17,457 bases of DNA from Muribaculaceae bacterium. Its GTDB lineage: Bacteria; Bacteroidota; Bacteroidia; Bacteroidales; Muribaculaceae. The notes beneath the pieces are model-generated. The model ran no database searches. It was not told where the DNA came from and worked only from the letters and a program-made list of their open reading frames with translations. The stretch is from the NCBI GenBank assembly GCA_029059965.1, contig JAIDUY010000525.1, forward strand, positions 1-17,457. The letters run 5' to 3'. Positions 1 to 7,746 of the stretch are shown one piece after another; within the stretch, counting starts at the first letter, position 1, and the number at the start of each line of letters is the position of its first letter. A program made the translations under genes and the position numbers.

Positions 1-161
1 GCGTATCCGACACCGCCCATGGAGCGCTGGGCGCTGGTGGCATGGTCGCCGAGCATACCGTAGGCATATCGGGAATATGGAGTCATGGTGCCGTTCTGAG
101 CCTGGACGGCGACGGCGGCAGTGATGAATGCGACAGCAGCGAGGAGCCTAAATAATTTCAT
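1..161 (-). CDS. Exported, probably outer-membrane protein, N-terminal fragment cut by the window edge
   Basis: Only the first 53 or so codons are visible. The ATG is at 161-159 and the frame is open to the window edge. The protein begins with a short basic start (MKLFR), a hydrophobic Ala/Val/Ile stretch and an Ala-Gln-rich cleavage region (VQAQ) near residues 19-22, so it carries a Sec signal peptide. The mature part begins with a Thr-Pro-Tyr-Ser-Arg-Tyr segment and continues to SAQRSMGGVGY. This pattern is typical of a Bacteroidales outer-membrane beta-barrel protein often encoded just after coaX; that recollection is family knowledge, not a search. Its start overlaps the end of coaX by 14 nt, so the two are probably co-transcribed and translationally coupled. 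Exact function unknown. Confidence 0.75.
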   Translation of the reverse strand, partial: MKLFRLLAAVAFITAAVAVQAQNGTMTPYSRYAYGMLGDHATSAQRSMGGVGY

Positions 162-894
162 TGTAACGTAGTATGCAGTTAAGACCGCGGTGCACAAGGT
201 ACGGGTCGTGTATGTAGTCGAAATCGATGATGCCTGCCTTGGCAAGCAGAGGCGAACTGCCGCCGGTGAGCACGGTCACGGCATCGGAGCCGGCGGCGCG
301 GCGATAGTAGTCGAGCTCGGCGGCGACGCCTCGCAGGGCACCGCTGCGCAGAGCTTCTTCGGTGGAGCTTCCCCACAGAGGAGTGTTGCCGCACGTGTCT
401 ACCTCCGGCAGAGCCGACGTGTGGGCGTGGAGTGCGGCCAGACGCATGCTGACTCCGGGAGCGATGTTGCCTCCGAGATAGTATCCTTTGGCATCGACAA
501 AGTCGTAAGTCACCGCAGTACCCACGTCGGCGACCATCGCGGGACGGCCTCCGGCATAGTCGCGGGCACCGACGGCTGCGGCAATGCGGTCGGCGCCGAG
601 GGTCTCGGGAGTGCCGTAGCAGAGCCTCAGAGGCATCGGCGTGTTGCAGTCAAGGTCAATGACACGCGGACAAAAAGCGGCCAGCGACTCCATGTCGGCG
701 CCGCGGGCGGCAGAGACCACCGAGCAGTATATTGCGGCCGCGACAGTGTCGCCGGGCTCAAGGATGCTGCGCACGAGGTCGGCAGCCCCGGCGGGGTCGA
801 ACGAAACCGTCTGGCGCACCATACGGTTGTCGCGGTCCCACAGGGCGACTTTCAGCGCGGTATTTCCCCTGTCTATGGTCAGGTTCAGTTCCAT
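148..894 (-). CDS. coaX: Type III pantothenate kinase
   Basis: Phosphorylates pantothenate with ATP, the first committed step of coenzyme A synthesis, in the cytosol. The 248-residue protein has the ASKHA-fold signatures of the CoaX type: DRGNT at residues 8-12 (phosphate loop), GADR at 100-103 with the expected catalytic Asp102, and DVGTA at 123-127, where the family binds a monovalent cation and ATP phosphates. A YYLGGNIAPG segment follows at 138-147, also characteristic. Length is normal for the family. The start at 894 puts DxGNT at its usual place near the N-terminus. The gene overlaps the next, exported protein gene by 14 nt and lies 71 bp downstream of pdxB. A TAATTTTG box at 910-903 suggests its own promoter with an extremely short leader. 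Confidence 0.95.
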   Translation of the reverse strand: MELNLTIDRGNTALKVALWDRDNRMVRQTVSFDPAGAADLVRSILEPGDTVAAAIYCSVVSAARGADMESLAAFCPRVIDLDCNTPMPLRLCYGTPETLGADRIAAAVGARDYAGGRPAMVADVGTAVTYDFVDAKGYYLGGNIAPGVSMRLAALHAHTSALPEVDTCGNTPLWGSSTEEALRSGALRGVAAELDYYRRAAGSDAVTVLTGGSSPLLAKAGIIDFDYIHDPYLVHRGLNCILRYNEII

Positions 895-902
895 CGTAGC
901 GG

Positions 903-910
903 CAAAATTA
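903..910 (-). promoter_or_regulatory. Candidate -7 promoter box of coaX
   Basis: Read on the minus strand this is TAATTTTG, a match to the Bacteroidetes -7 consensus TAnnTTTG. If the box is centred at -7, transcription would start about 5 nt before the coaX ATG. No TTTG is found at the expected 19-22 nt upstream; the nearest, at 926-923, leaves only 12 nt. The call is therefore weak, and read-through from pdxB remains possible. Confidence 0.35.
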
Positions 911-965
911 CTAAATCGGCGCCAAATGGTTTTGATTGGCTGTTGTTTTTACTATTTATTAACTA

Positions 966-1997
966 TCAGTCGGGAGTGGAACCCTCGGGGACTTCGTCGC
1001 GGAGGTGATAGTGATTCCGGAGGCCTTCGAAAGCCGCCGGGTCGGACTTCAGTGCCTGTGTGTCGGCCATGGGGTCGTATCCGGCGCATATGTCGGCGAT
1101 GCGCACCGAGCGCGCCGGAGCCGGCGGCAGAGGCTGGTCGAGAGTCACACGGGGCAGCATGAACATGGTGGTGACGGCGTCGAGGGCCTGCTGCGAGGCA
1201 CGCACCTTGCCGGGGCGCGAATATCCGGCTATGTGCGGAGTGGCCACGGCGGCCATGTCGAGCAGCGTGCGGTCTATTTCGGGTTCGTTCTCCCAGCAGT
1301 CTAAAATCAGCGGGCCGACGAGCCCCTTGCGGCGCGCCTCGATGAGCGCGGCGGTGTCAACGACAGGACCGCGGGCCGAATTGACAATGACGGGAGTGCG
1401 GCGCAGAGAGCTGAAAAAAGCCTCGTCGGCAAGATGATATGTGGCATCGGCGCCCTCGCGGGTCAGGGGTGTGTGGAAGGTGATGATGTCGGCCTGTGCG
1501 GCAATCTCCTCCATGGTGTTCCACTCCCCTCCCTCGCAACGCCGTCGGGGCGGGTCGCAGCGCAGCACTTTCATGTCGAGCGAGCGAGCCCAGTTCTCGA
1601 CGATGGAGCCCACATGTCCCAGTCCGACAATGCCTATGGTGAGCTCGCACAGCGGACGGTTGACTACGGCCAGGAGCGAGGCGAACACATACTGGGCCAC
1701 TGCCGGAGCGTTGCAGCCGGGAGCGTTGACCACAGTGATGGAGCGCGATGCGCAGAAAGGCAGGTCGATATGGTCGGTGCCTATGGTGGCCGTGGCGATG
1801 AGCTTGCAGCGCGACTTATCGAGCAGGTCGCGGTCGCAGCGTGTGCGTGTACGCACTATCATGGCGTCGGCGTCGGCGACATTGCGCGGTGTGAATTCGT
1901 CGGGTGCGAGATAGCGCACGTTGGCGTATTCGTCAAGGAGTCCGCGCACGAAGGGCACGTTCTCCTCTATCAGGATGTTCAGATTACTGTTTGGCAT
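966..1997 (-). CDS. pdxB: 4-phosphoerythronate dehydrogenase (PLP biosynthesis)
   Basis: Oxidises 4-phospho-D-erythronate in the DXP-dependent pathway to pyridoxal phosphate. The 343-residue protein is a D-2-hydroxyacid dehydrogenase. It has GLGHVG at 125-130 (NAD-binding loop), SARG with catalytic Arg209, WENEPE with Asp233 and Glu238, and HIAGYS with the acid-base His255. The HIAGYSxPGK stretch and the short helical C-terminal extension separate PdxB from SerA or other family members. The start at 1997 overlaps the end of the upstream membrane-protein gene by 19 nt, so it is the last gene of the rlmL-purD-membrane protein-pdxB operon. No anomalies seen. Confidence 0.93.
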   Translation of the reverse strand: MPNSNLNILIEENVPFVRGLLDEYANVRYLAPDEFTPRNVADADAMIVRTRTRCDRDLLDKSRCKLIATATIGTDHIDLPFCASRSITVVNAPGCNAPAVAQYVFASLLAVVNRPLCELTIGIVGLGHVGSIVENWARSLDMKVLRCDPPRRRCEGGEWNTMEEIAAQADIITFHTPLTREGADATYHLADEAFFSSLRRTPVIVNSARGPVVDTAALIEARRKGLVGPLILDCWENEPEIDRTLLDMAAVATPHIAGYSRPGKVRASQQALDAVTTMFMLPRVTLDQPLPPAPARSVRIADICAGYDPMADTQALKSDPAAFEGLRNHYHLRDEVPEGSTPD

Positions 1998-2959
1998 AAG
2001 TACAGGGCGACGTAGACCGCGATGACGGCAAGGATGGCGAAGCAGCTGCGATCGGCACGGTGCGTCGAGAAGTAATGCGCTGTCTGTATGGCGGCGCAGA
2101 AGTTAAGCAGAGGTATGTAGGCCGGGATGTTGCTGAAGTCGGCGCAGGCTCCGACGATGGCAAACAGCGCCGTGACCGTAATGGCGCCGTTGACGGCACG
2201 GCTCCGGGCATTATAGGCTATGGTCTTGAATACATTGAGGATGATGCTCAGAACAAGCAGCAGGCCGGTGAAGCCTGCGCTGATGAGCGTCCACAGCATG
2301 TCGCCCGGGTCGAGCTCGGCGAAGATGCTGCGGAAGTCGGGCACATGGAGGGTCTGTGGCGTGACGATGCCAAAACCCAAAAGAATCCACCACGGCGTAA
2401 GCGTGCCTAAAAAGGCGGCCACAAGTGTACGGCCGTTGAAAATGCGCATCTGCGCGCAACATATCAGGAATGCCGGCATGAAGAGGCCGAAGCAGTACTG
2501 TGTGGCCGTCAGCAGCGACAGCATCATGAACACTATGAATACGGACCATGACGCCTGTGTGCTGCGGTAGCATCCGAAAAGCAGGTAGAGCCCGACTGCC
2601 ACAGCCAAGGCCAGCACCGGGCCGGTGTAGAACTGGGTGAAAAAGCCCGGCGTCGCTGCCTGCATGAACGCGAACAGGGTGATATATAGTCCCGTCATGG
2701 AGCGCAGGATATTGTACACCTTGTTCATCAGTGCGGCCATGACAACGACAAGAGCGTTGACAGCCATGGCCGACAGGAAGTTGCCCCATCCTTCCGGAAT
2801 CCATTCGTTGGCAGACGGAAGCGCGAAGCCACGGTCGGCAAGGATGCCGCCGGTTCCCCCGGAGACATAGTAATATACAGCCGCGGCGACTGCAAGAAGC
2901 GACGCCACGGCGGCGACACCGCGGGAATGCAGTATTCTGGTTAGTGTGGCCGGGCGCAT
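1979..2959 (-). CDS. Multi-pass inner-membrane protein of unknown function
   Basis: A 326-residue protein made almost entirely of hydrophobic helices; I count roughly eight to ten. They include residues about 14-32, 61-80, 88-108, 112-130, 136-160, 163-178, 180-202, 225-245, 255-275 and 303-325. There is no signal peptide, cofactor motif or recognisable catalytic signature. It loosely resembles the uncharacterised Bacteroidetes integral membrane families of the DUF6427 sort, but I cannot confirm membership. It starts 10 nt after the purD stop and overlaps pdxB by 19 nt, so it is firmly embedded in a biosynthetic operon. This context suggests, but does not prove, a role linked to metabolism or transport. 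Confidence 0.8.
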   Translation of the reverse strand: MRPATLTRILHSRGVAAVASLLAVAAAVYYYVSGGTGGILADRGFALPSANEWIPEGWGNFLSAMAVNALVVVMAALMNKVYNILRSMTGLYITLFAFMQAATPGFFTQFYTGPVLALAVAVGLYLLFGCYRSTQASWSVFIVFMMLSLLTATQYCFGLFMPAFLICCAQMRIFNGRTLVAAFLGTLTPWWILLGFGIVTPQTLHVPDFRSIFAELDPGDMLWTLISAGFTGLLLVLSIILNVFKTIAYNARSRAVNGAITVTALFAIVGACADFSNIPAYIPLLNFCAAIQTAHYFSTHRADRSCFAILAVIAVYVALYLCQTVI

Positions 2960-2969
2960 TGAGTCTTAA

Positions 2970-4274
2970 TCAGTCGGTTACATCGGCCGAGATGTCGCTG
3001 CGGAAGCGCATGCCTTCGAAGTGTATGTCGGCAAGCGCGGCATAGGAGGCCTTGGCGGCGTCCTTGAGCGTATCGGCCAGCGAGGTGACAGCGAGCACTC
3101 GGCCTCCGGCGGTGACGGGGTGGCCGCCCTCGCCTATGCGCGTTCCGGCATGGAAGACGATGGAATGTTCCGGTTCGAGCTTTCCGCTAATGACCTTGCC
3201 TTTCTCGTACTTGCCGGGGTAGCCGCCGGCGACCGCCACGACAGTTACGGCGGCACGGGGGTCGGTGACAACGATGTCGCTGTCGGTGAGCTGTCCGAGG
3301 GCGGCATGGTACATCACGGGAAGTATGTCGGAAGCGATGCGCGGCATGACGGCCTCGGTCTCGGGGTCGCCCATGCGCACGTTGTACTCTATCACCATCG
3401 GGTCTCCGTCGGAGTCCATCAGGCCCAGGAAGATGAAGCCGCGGTAGTCGATGCCGTCGGCGATGAGGCCTTCGACGGTGGGACGGACGACGCGCTCTTC
3501 GACCTTCTTCATGAATTCAGCGTCGGCGAAAGGCGGAGGGCATACAGCGCCCATACCGCCGGTATTCAGGCCGGTATCGCCGTCGCCGGCACGCTTGTAG
3601 TCCTTGGCCGGGGGCAGGATGCGGTAATTGCCCTTGCCGTCGGTGATGACAAAGACAGAGCACTCGATGCCGCTGAGGAACTCCTCGATTACGACCTTGG
3701 CGGAAGCGGCGCCGAACTGGCCGCCAAGCATGGTGCGCAGCGATGCGCGGGCAGCCTCGAGGCTTGGCTCGATGAGCACGCCCTTTCCGGCGGCAAGGCC
3801 GTCGGCTTTGAGCACAAAGGGCGGATTGAGGGTAGCCAGGAAGGCCTCGCCGTCGGCGATGGTTTCGGCGGTGACGGTGAGATGGCGTGCTGTGGGGATT
3901 CCATGACGCCCCATGAAGAGCTTGGCGAAGTCCTTGCTGCCCTCAAGGGCGGCGCCGTCGGCACCCGGGCCGAGCATGGCCACAGGGCGGCATCCGGCGG
4001 GACGGGCGTCGAGAGCCTCGCGCAGGCCGAGAACCAGAGGGTCTTCGGGTCCGACGACCACAAGGTCGATTTCATGCTCTTCGACTGCCTTGCAGACTGC
4101 GTCGAAGTCGGAGGCGGCGAAATTCAGGACGGTGCCGTAGCGGCCTGTTCCGGCATTGCCGGGGGCTACGAAGAGCCTGCCCTTGAGGGGACTTTGGCTG
4201 ATTTTGTATGCCAGGGCCGATTCGCGGCCACCGCTGCCGAGGAGCAGTACGTTCAGAGGCTTTTGAGCTGTCAT
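2970..4274 (-). CDS. purD: Phosphoribosylamine-glycine ligase (GAR synthetase)
   Basis: Joins phosphoribosylamine and glycine with ATP, the second step of purine synthesis. The 434-residue length is normal. Visible signatures are GSGGRESALAYK at residues 13-24 (N-terminal substrate-binding loop), the ATP-grasp lysine segment KADGLAAGKGV, IEEFLSGIECSVF, the family-specific NTGGMGAVCPPP, and EYNVRMGDPETE near the metal site. The gene starts 9 nt after the stop of the upstream methyltransferase gene and is followed 10 nt later by the membrane-protein gene, consistent with one transcript. Purines are built elsewhere in the genome; no other pur gene is in this window. Confidence 0.96.
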   Translation of the reverse strand: MTAQKPLNVLLLGSGGRESALAYKISQSPLKGRLFVAPGNAGTGRYGTVLNFAASDFDAVCKAVEEHEIDLVVVGPEDPLVLGLREALDARPAGCRPVAMLGPGADGAALEGSKDFAKLFMGRHGIPTARHLTVTAETIADGEAFLATLNPPFVLKADGLAAGKGVLIEPSLEAARASLRTMLGGQFGAASAKVVIEEFLSGIECSVFVITDGKGNYRILPPAKDYKRAGDGDTGLNTGGMGAVCPPPFADAEFMKKVEERVVRPTVEGLIADGIDYRGFIFLGLMDSDGDPMVIEYNVRMGDPETEAVMPRIASDILPVMYHAALGQLTDSDIVVTDPRAAVTVVAVAGGYPGKYEKGKVISGKLEPEHSIVFHAGTRIGEGGHPVTAGGRVLAVTSLADTLKDAAKASYAALADIHFEGMRFRSDISADVTD

Positions 4275-4283
4275 GATGTAGTG

Positions 4284-5774
4284 TTATGATTTGTTGGAAT
4301 CGTCGTTGTCTTTCTTGCGGCGTGCTCGCCATGCCGGGCGGAGCACAATCTCCTTGCTCTCGGGGATGCTGGGCTGACGGCCGAGACGCGACAGGTTGAG
4401 CGGACGGCGCTCCTGCTTTTCAGTTTTTTCGCCTTCGGATTCGCGGCGGCGGAAGGGGCGTGTCGAGGGAGTGTCGGCACGGTCGCTCTCGTACTGCTTG
4501 CGCGGACGGTAGGGACGGCGCGCGGAATCGTCGCCATTCCTGTCGGACACGGGCTTGCGGGGACGCGACGGACGTGCGTCGCGCTCGGGACGCTCGCGCT
4601 TGATGGCACCGCCGCCGGCACGGAACTGGCGCTTGCTGCCCTCGAATATCACATACTCGCGGAGCTCGCAGTCCAGACCGCCGTTGTTGAGCTGTACACG
4701 CTGCGAGGGAGCGAGTCCTATCTCGTTGAAATATTCGTCAGTATAGCCGATTATCCACGCGTGGTAGCCCGTAAATACGTGCTTGAGCACGGTTCCGATG
4801 GTGCTGTAGAGGGCGTTCATGTCGTCGGCGCCGATGCGCTTGCCGTAAGGCGGATTGGTGACCAGCACACCGGCGGGTGCAGGCGCTTGCTCCCACTTGG
4901 CGATGGGACGCACCTCAAGTGAGAGGTACTGCATGACGCCGGCGCTTTTTGCGTTCTCAGTGGCGATGGCGATGGCGCGGGGCGAGATGTCGGCGCCGAC
5001 AATAGGCACTGTGACAGCGCGGTCGGCACTGTCGTCATTATATATTTCCTCAAGCAGGTCGGGGTCGAAGTCGGGCCAGTTCTCGAAGGAGAAGTGGCTG
5101 CGGAATATGCCGGGATTGATATTTGCGGCAATGAGGGCGGCCTCGATCAGGAATGTACCCGAGCCGCACATGGGGTCGACGAAAGGTGTCTCGCCGCGCC
5201 AGCCGCTCATGAGGATGATGCCGGCGGCAAGGACCTCGTTGATAGGCGCTTCTGTCTGGGCCTTGCGGTAGCCGCGCTTATGGAGCGACTCGCCCGACGA
5301 GTCGAGGCTGAGGGTCACGTCGCGGCCGGAGATGTGCACGTTGATCATGATGTCGGCGCCTTCGAGACGTACTCGCGGACGACGCTCGTCGCCGAGATGG
5401 TCGCGGAACCAGTCGACAATGCCATCCTTGACACGGTAGGTGACGAACTGCGAGTGACGGAACTCATCGCTGAAAGCCACCGTATCAATCGAAAAAGTCT
5501 GGTCGACCGTCATCAGGGAGCTCCAGTCGAATTCCTTGACGCGGTCGTAGAGCTCGTCGGCGTCGCGGGCGGTGAAATGAGCAAAAGGCTTCAGGATTCG
5601 CAGGGCTGTGCGGCAGCACATATTGGCGCGGTACATCATCTCGAGGTCGCCGCGGAAGCTGACCATGCGTTTACCGGGTGTCACATCGGCGGCTCCCAGG
5701 CCGCGCAGTTCTTCGGCCAGAACATCCTCGAGTCCCTGGAAGGTCTTGGCCACCATTTCGAATGTCGTCTTCAT
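4284..5774 (-). CDS. THUMP-domain class I SAM-dependent RNA methyltransferase (RlmL-like)
   Basis: Predicted to methylate a guanine N2 in RNA, probably 23S rRNA, as RlmL does. Residues about 1-160 form the N-terminal ferredoxin-like plus THUMP RNA-binding region. The Rossmann methyltransferase follows, with DPMCGSGT at 200-207 (SAM loop), ADIS at 261-264 and the catalytic NPPY at 307-310. Residues about 381-496 are a low-complexity, Arg/Pro-rich basic tail, probably disordered. I chose the ATG at 5774 because MKTTFEMVAKTF is the usual family start and a consensus promoter lies just before it; the frame also opens further upstream to 5852, but that part overlaps the previous gene. It lacks the RlmK half found in E. 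coli RlmL. First gene of the operon leading to purD and pdxB. Confidence 0.9.
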   Translation of the reverse strand: MKTTFEMVAKTFQGLEDVLAEELRGLGAADVTPGKRMVSFRGDLEMMYRANMCCRTALRILKPFAHFTARDADELYDRVKEFDWSSLMTVDQTFSIDTVAFSDEFRHSQFVTYRVKDGIVDWFRDHLGDERRPRVRLEGADIMINVHISGRDVTLSLDSSGESLHKRGYRKAQTEAPINEVLAAGIILMSGWRGETPFVDPMCGSGTFLIEAALIAANINPGIFRSHFSFENWPDFDPDLLEEIYNDDSADRAVTVPIVGADISPRAIAIATENAKSAGVMQYLSLEVRPIAKWEQAPAPAGVLVTNPPYGKRIGADDMNALYSTIGTVLKHVFTGYHAWIIGYTDEYFNEIGLAPSQRVQLNNGGLDCELREYVIFEGSKRQFRAGGGAIKRERPERDARPSRPRKPVSDRNGDDSARRPYRPRKQYESDRADTPSTRPFRRRESEGEKTEKQERRPLNLSRLGRQPSIPESKEIVLRPAWRARRKKDNDDSNKS

Positions 5775-5795
5775 CAGTGTCAATTTAAAACACTG

Positions 5796-5828
5796 CAAAG
5801 TTACGAATAAAACCCGAACCGCACACAA
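5796..5828 (-). promoter_or_regulatory. Promoter of the rlmL-like - purD - pdxB operon
   Basis: On the minus strand a TTG at 5828-5826 is followed after 22 nt by TAACTTTG at 5803-5796, matching the Bacteroidetes -33/-7 pattern (TTTG, TAnnTTTG). The predicted start near 5792 leaves a leader of about 18 nt before the ATG at 5774. The -7 box is a full consensus match; the -33 box is a partial one. Confidence 0.65.
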
Positions 5829-5836
5829 GGCGCGGC

Positions 5837-6949
5837 TCAGCTTTTTTGCCACGCATCGACGAATCTGGACGCCACGACACTCGATTCGTTATGCCGGGCC
5901 ACGAACCGACGTCCGTCACGACGCAGTTCCATGAGTCTGTCGCAGTCCGCAACGAGCTGTCGGAGATTGTCGTAGGATGCTTCAAGGTCAAGAGGATCAG
6001 GGTTGATAATCGGGCGCAATGTGTCCTCGCCGATAAAACGGTAAAAGTCTTCCTCGCCGCCGCTTATGGACGCCGCGCCAAGAGCCATTGCAAGCAGGGC
6101 CGTTGTCCCCGGCGTATAGGAATAGAGCTGATCGGAGACTATATCCGCACCCCGCAAAAGCTCGAGGAAGTCCCTGTATGGCACATTGGCGGGAGTCGAA
6201 AGACGTACTTTCCCGACGAACTCACGTTCAAGTCGACGGAGCATGTCGAGGAGGTACAGACTGCCCTTCTCGCCTTCTCGCCCGCGATGAGCCGTATACA
6301 TAAGGTTCAAAGTGTCGCGCGGCGTCAGGTCGGGCTCCGGAAGGGCGTCAAGACACACCGGGATACCTCCGTAGTGCAGATTCAGCGACGGATGCGTCGT
6401 TTCCAATACTTTATGGTACTCATACAGTGCCGAGACGGCTCCATCGATCAGGCCATAGAATTCATCCGTATAGTCGGATAGCTCCTGTGCGAGCCATTCG
6501 GCCTTTCGGGCCTCGGGCGTATCGCTCCAGGCCGTTATACGGCCTCCAATCTGCCATTCCGAATATTCCAGCGGAGGATTGGGGCTTGTAAGTGCTCGGA
6601 CAAAATTGGAATCTGTCCCGAGAGCCGACAACCAGACCATGCCGTTCTGCTTCTTCAGCCTGTGCAACAGCTTGAGCAAGCGGGACGGACGAAGCTGCAC
6701 AAAGCTGGGCGAAACAAGCTGCACCACATCATATCCGCTGAGCTTGGATGCGAGCATGGTGAGCATTCTGCCGTAGAGAAGCGCGCCACCGGCAGGACCG
6801 CGGAATGGACGCGTCAGGTCGATATCGCGGTCGGTTTTCATCCAGCGGCTGCCGTCAGAGGCTACACAGACCGTATGTCCGAGTTTCCTCAGACCCTGCG
6901 CCAGGCTGTTGTGATAGTTACTGGCATCTCCCAGCAGAAGGACTTTCAT
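5837..6949 (-). CDS. Glycosyltransferase, GT-B fold
   Basis: A 370-residue protein with the two-domain layout of a GT-B enzyme. The start MKVLLLGDASNYHNSLAQGL is the typical first strand and acceptor-side loop. Residues about 55-200 form the rest of the N-terminal domain. A second Rossmann-like domain runs from about 213 to the end, with a Tyr-Thr-Pro-Gly-Thr-Thr segment at 278-283 and SGGEED at 296-301 in the donor-sugar region. The exact CAZy family, donor and acceptor cannot be told from sequence. Its ATG overlaps the stop of the preceding glycosyltransferase by 4 nt (ATGA), so it is the third gene of a coupled trio. A sugar-transfer step in a surface glycan or glycolipid is likely. Confidence 0.8.
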   Translation of the reverse strand: MKVLLLGDASNYHNSLAQGLRKLGHTVCVASDGSRWMKTDRDIDLTRPFRGPAGGALLYGRMLTMLASKLSGYDVVQLVSPSFVQLRPSRLLKLLHRLKKQNGMVWLSALGTDSNFVRALTSPNPPLEYSEWQIGGRITAWSDTPEARKAEWLAQELSDYTDEFYGLIDGAVSALYEYHKVLETTHPSLNLHYGGIPVCLDALPEPDLTPRDTLNLMYTAHRGREGEKGSLYLLDMLRRLEREFVGKVRLSTPANVPYRDFLELLRGADIVSDQLYSYTPGTTALLAMALGAASISGGEEDFYRFIGEDTLRPIINPDPLDLEASYDNLRQLVADCDRLMELRRDGRRFVARHNESSVVASRFVDAWQKS

Positions 6950-7746
6950 AGCTCTTTACGGTGGCGGATGGAGTAGACGTAGCCCTGCATGTAGTGCCAC
7001 AATGCTGTCAGGAAGGGCGCGGGCGAGCGCATGGCTTCGATCGGAAAGCGCGTCAGCGCTGTGATATTGCCTCGCATAAGACGCAGGCAGGCTCCTTTGG
7101 CACGCAGAACGGAAGCCTCCGCTCCGGCGCGTTCGGAGGTAGTAGGCTCGGGATGACGGGCCACAACGAAATCGAGAAAACGGCATTTGGCTCCGCTGCG
7201 GACGGCATGAAGCAGAAACAGATTCTCCTCGCCCGAGCCGAGATAAGGGGCTCCGATTCCGGCCAGCGGACTGAAATGCCAGCCGCGGGAGCGGACAGAA
7301 TCCATCCTCACGGCTATCTCGATGGAAATCGTATAGTAACCTTTGAAGGGCTTGGCAAGGTCGTGTCCGTCAGGTGGATATATTCGCGTCTTGGGGCTTT
7401 CGCTCCTGACTGTCACCAGTTCGAGCTTCGAATCACTTTCAAAGGCCTCGATAATCCCGACAAGTCCGTCGCGGGAGAACGAAGTGTCGTCGTCGGCAAT
7501 CAGCGCATAGGGAGCATATGCCCGATCAAAGGCATGGTTACGGTTTTTGCTCAAGCCCTTGCTGTCGGTTTCGACAATCTCCACATCATTACGCCCGCCA
7601 AGGTGCTGCCATGCTGAGGAAGGCACTTTCTGCCCGGGATTCTGCCAGCTTATCAGGTAGCCGACGCCGTCGAGCTGCGGCAGGCTGTCGGGGTCGATAC
7701 CGGCAATCCTGTTGCCGTAGGTGCATATTAGAACCTGTAACTTCAT
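6946..7746 (-). CDS. Glycosyltransferase, GT-A fold (family 2-like)
   Basis: A 266-residue protein. MKLQVLICTYG at the start and the YLISWQ segment at 30-35 resemble Bacteroidetes GT-A enzymes. KGLSKNRNHAF at 63-73 is the usual segment before the sugar-nucleotide site. ADDDT at 84-88 holds the metal-binding DxD motif, and GSGEENLF at 170-177 is in the place of the ED-type catalytic acid. No membrane segment is evident. It overlaps its upstream and downstream neighbours by 4 nt each (ATGA), which strongly supports co-expression with the other two glycosyltransferases. Donor and acceptor unknown. Confidence 0.8.
   Translation of the reverse strand: MKLQVLICTYGNRIAGIDPDSLPQLDGVGYLISWQNPGQKVPSSAWQHLGGRNDVEIVETDSKGLSKNRNHAFDRAYAPYALIADDDTSFSRDGLVGIIEAFESDSKLELVTVRSESPKTRIYPPDGHDLAKPFKGYYTISIEIAVRMDSVRSRGWHFSPLAGIGAPYLGSGEENLFLLHAVRSGAKCRFLDFVVARHPEPTTSERAGAEASVLRAKGACLRLMRGNITALTRFPIEAMRSPAPFLTALWHYMQGYVYSIRHRKEL

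Noticed and set aside
895..965. Possible terminator between pdxB and coaX (a GCCAA...TTGGC dyad)
   Set aside because: Only a 5-bp stem with a 10-nt loop and no T tract on the minus strand.
5819..5835. Hairpin (6-bp stem with one G-T pair, 5-nt loop) just after the GT-B gene as a terminator
   Set aside because: Short stem, no uninterrupted T run right after it, and it overlaps the -33 box of the next promoter. Too weak to call.
5775..5852. Extended start of the RlmL-like protein
   Set aside because: It would place the promoter inside the gene and overlap the glycosyltransferase; the family begins at MKTTFEMVAKTF.
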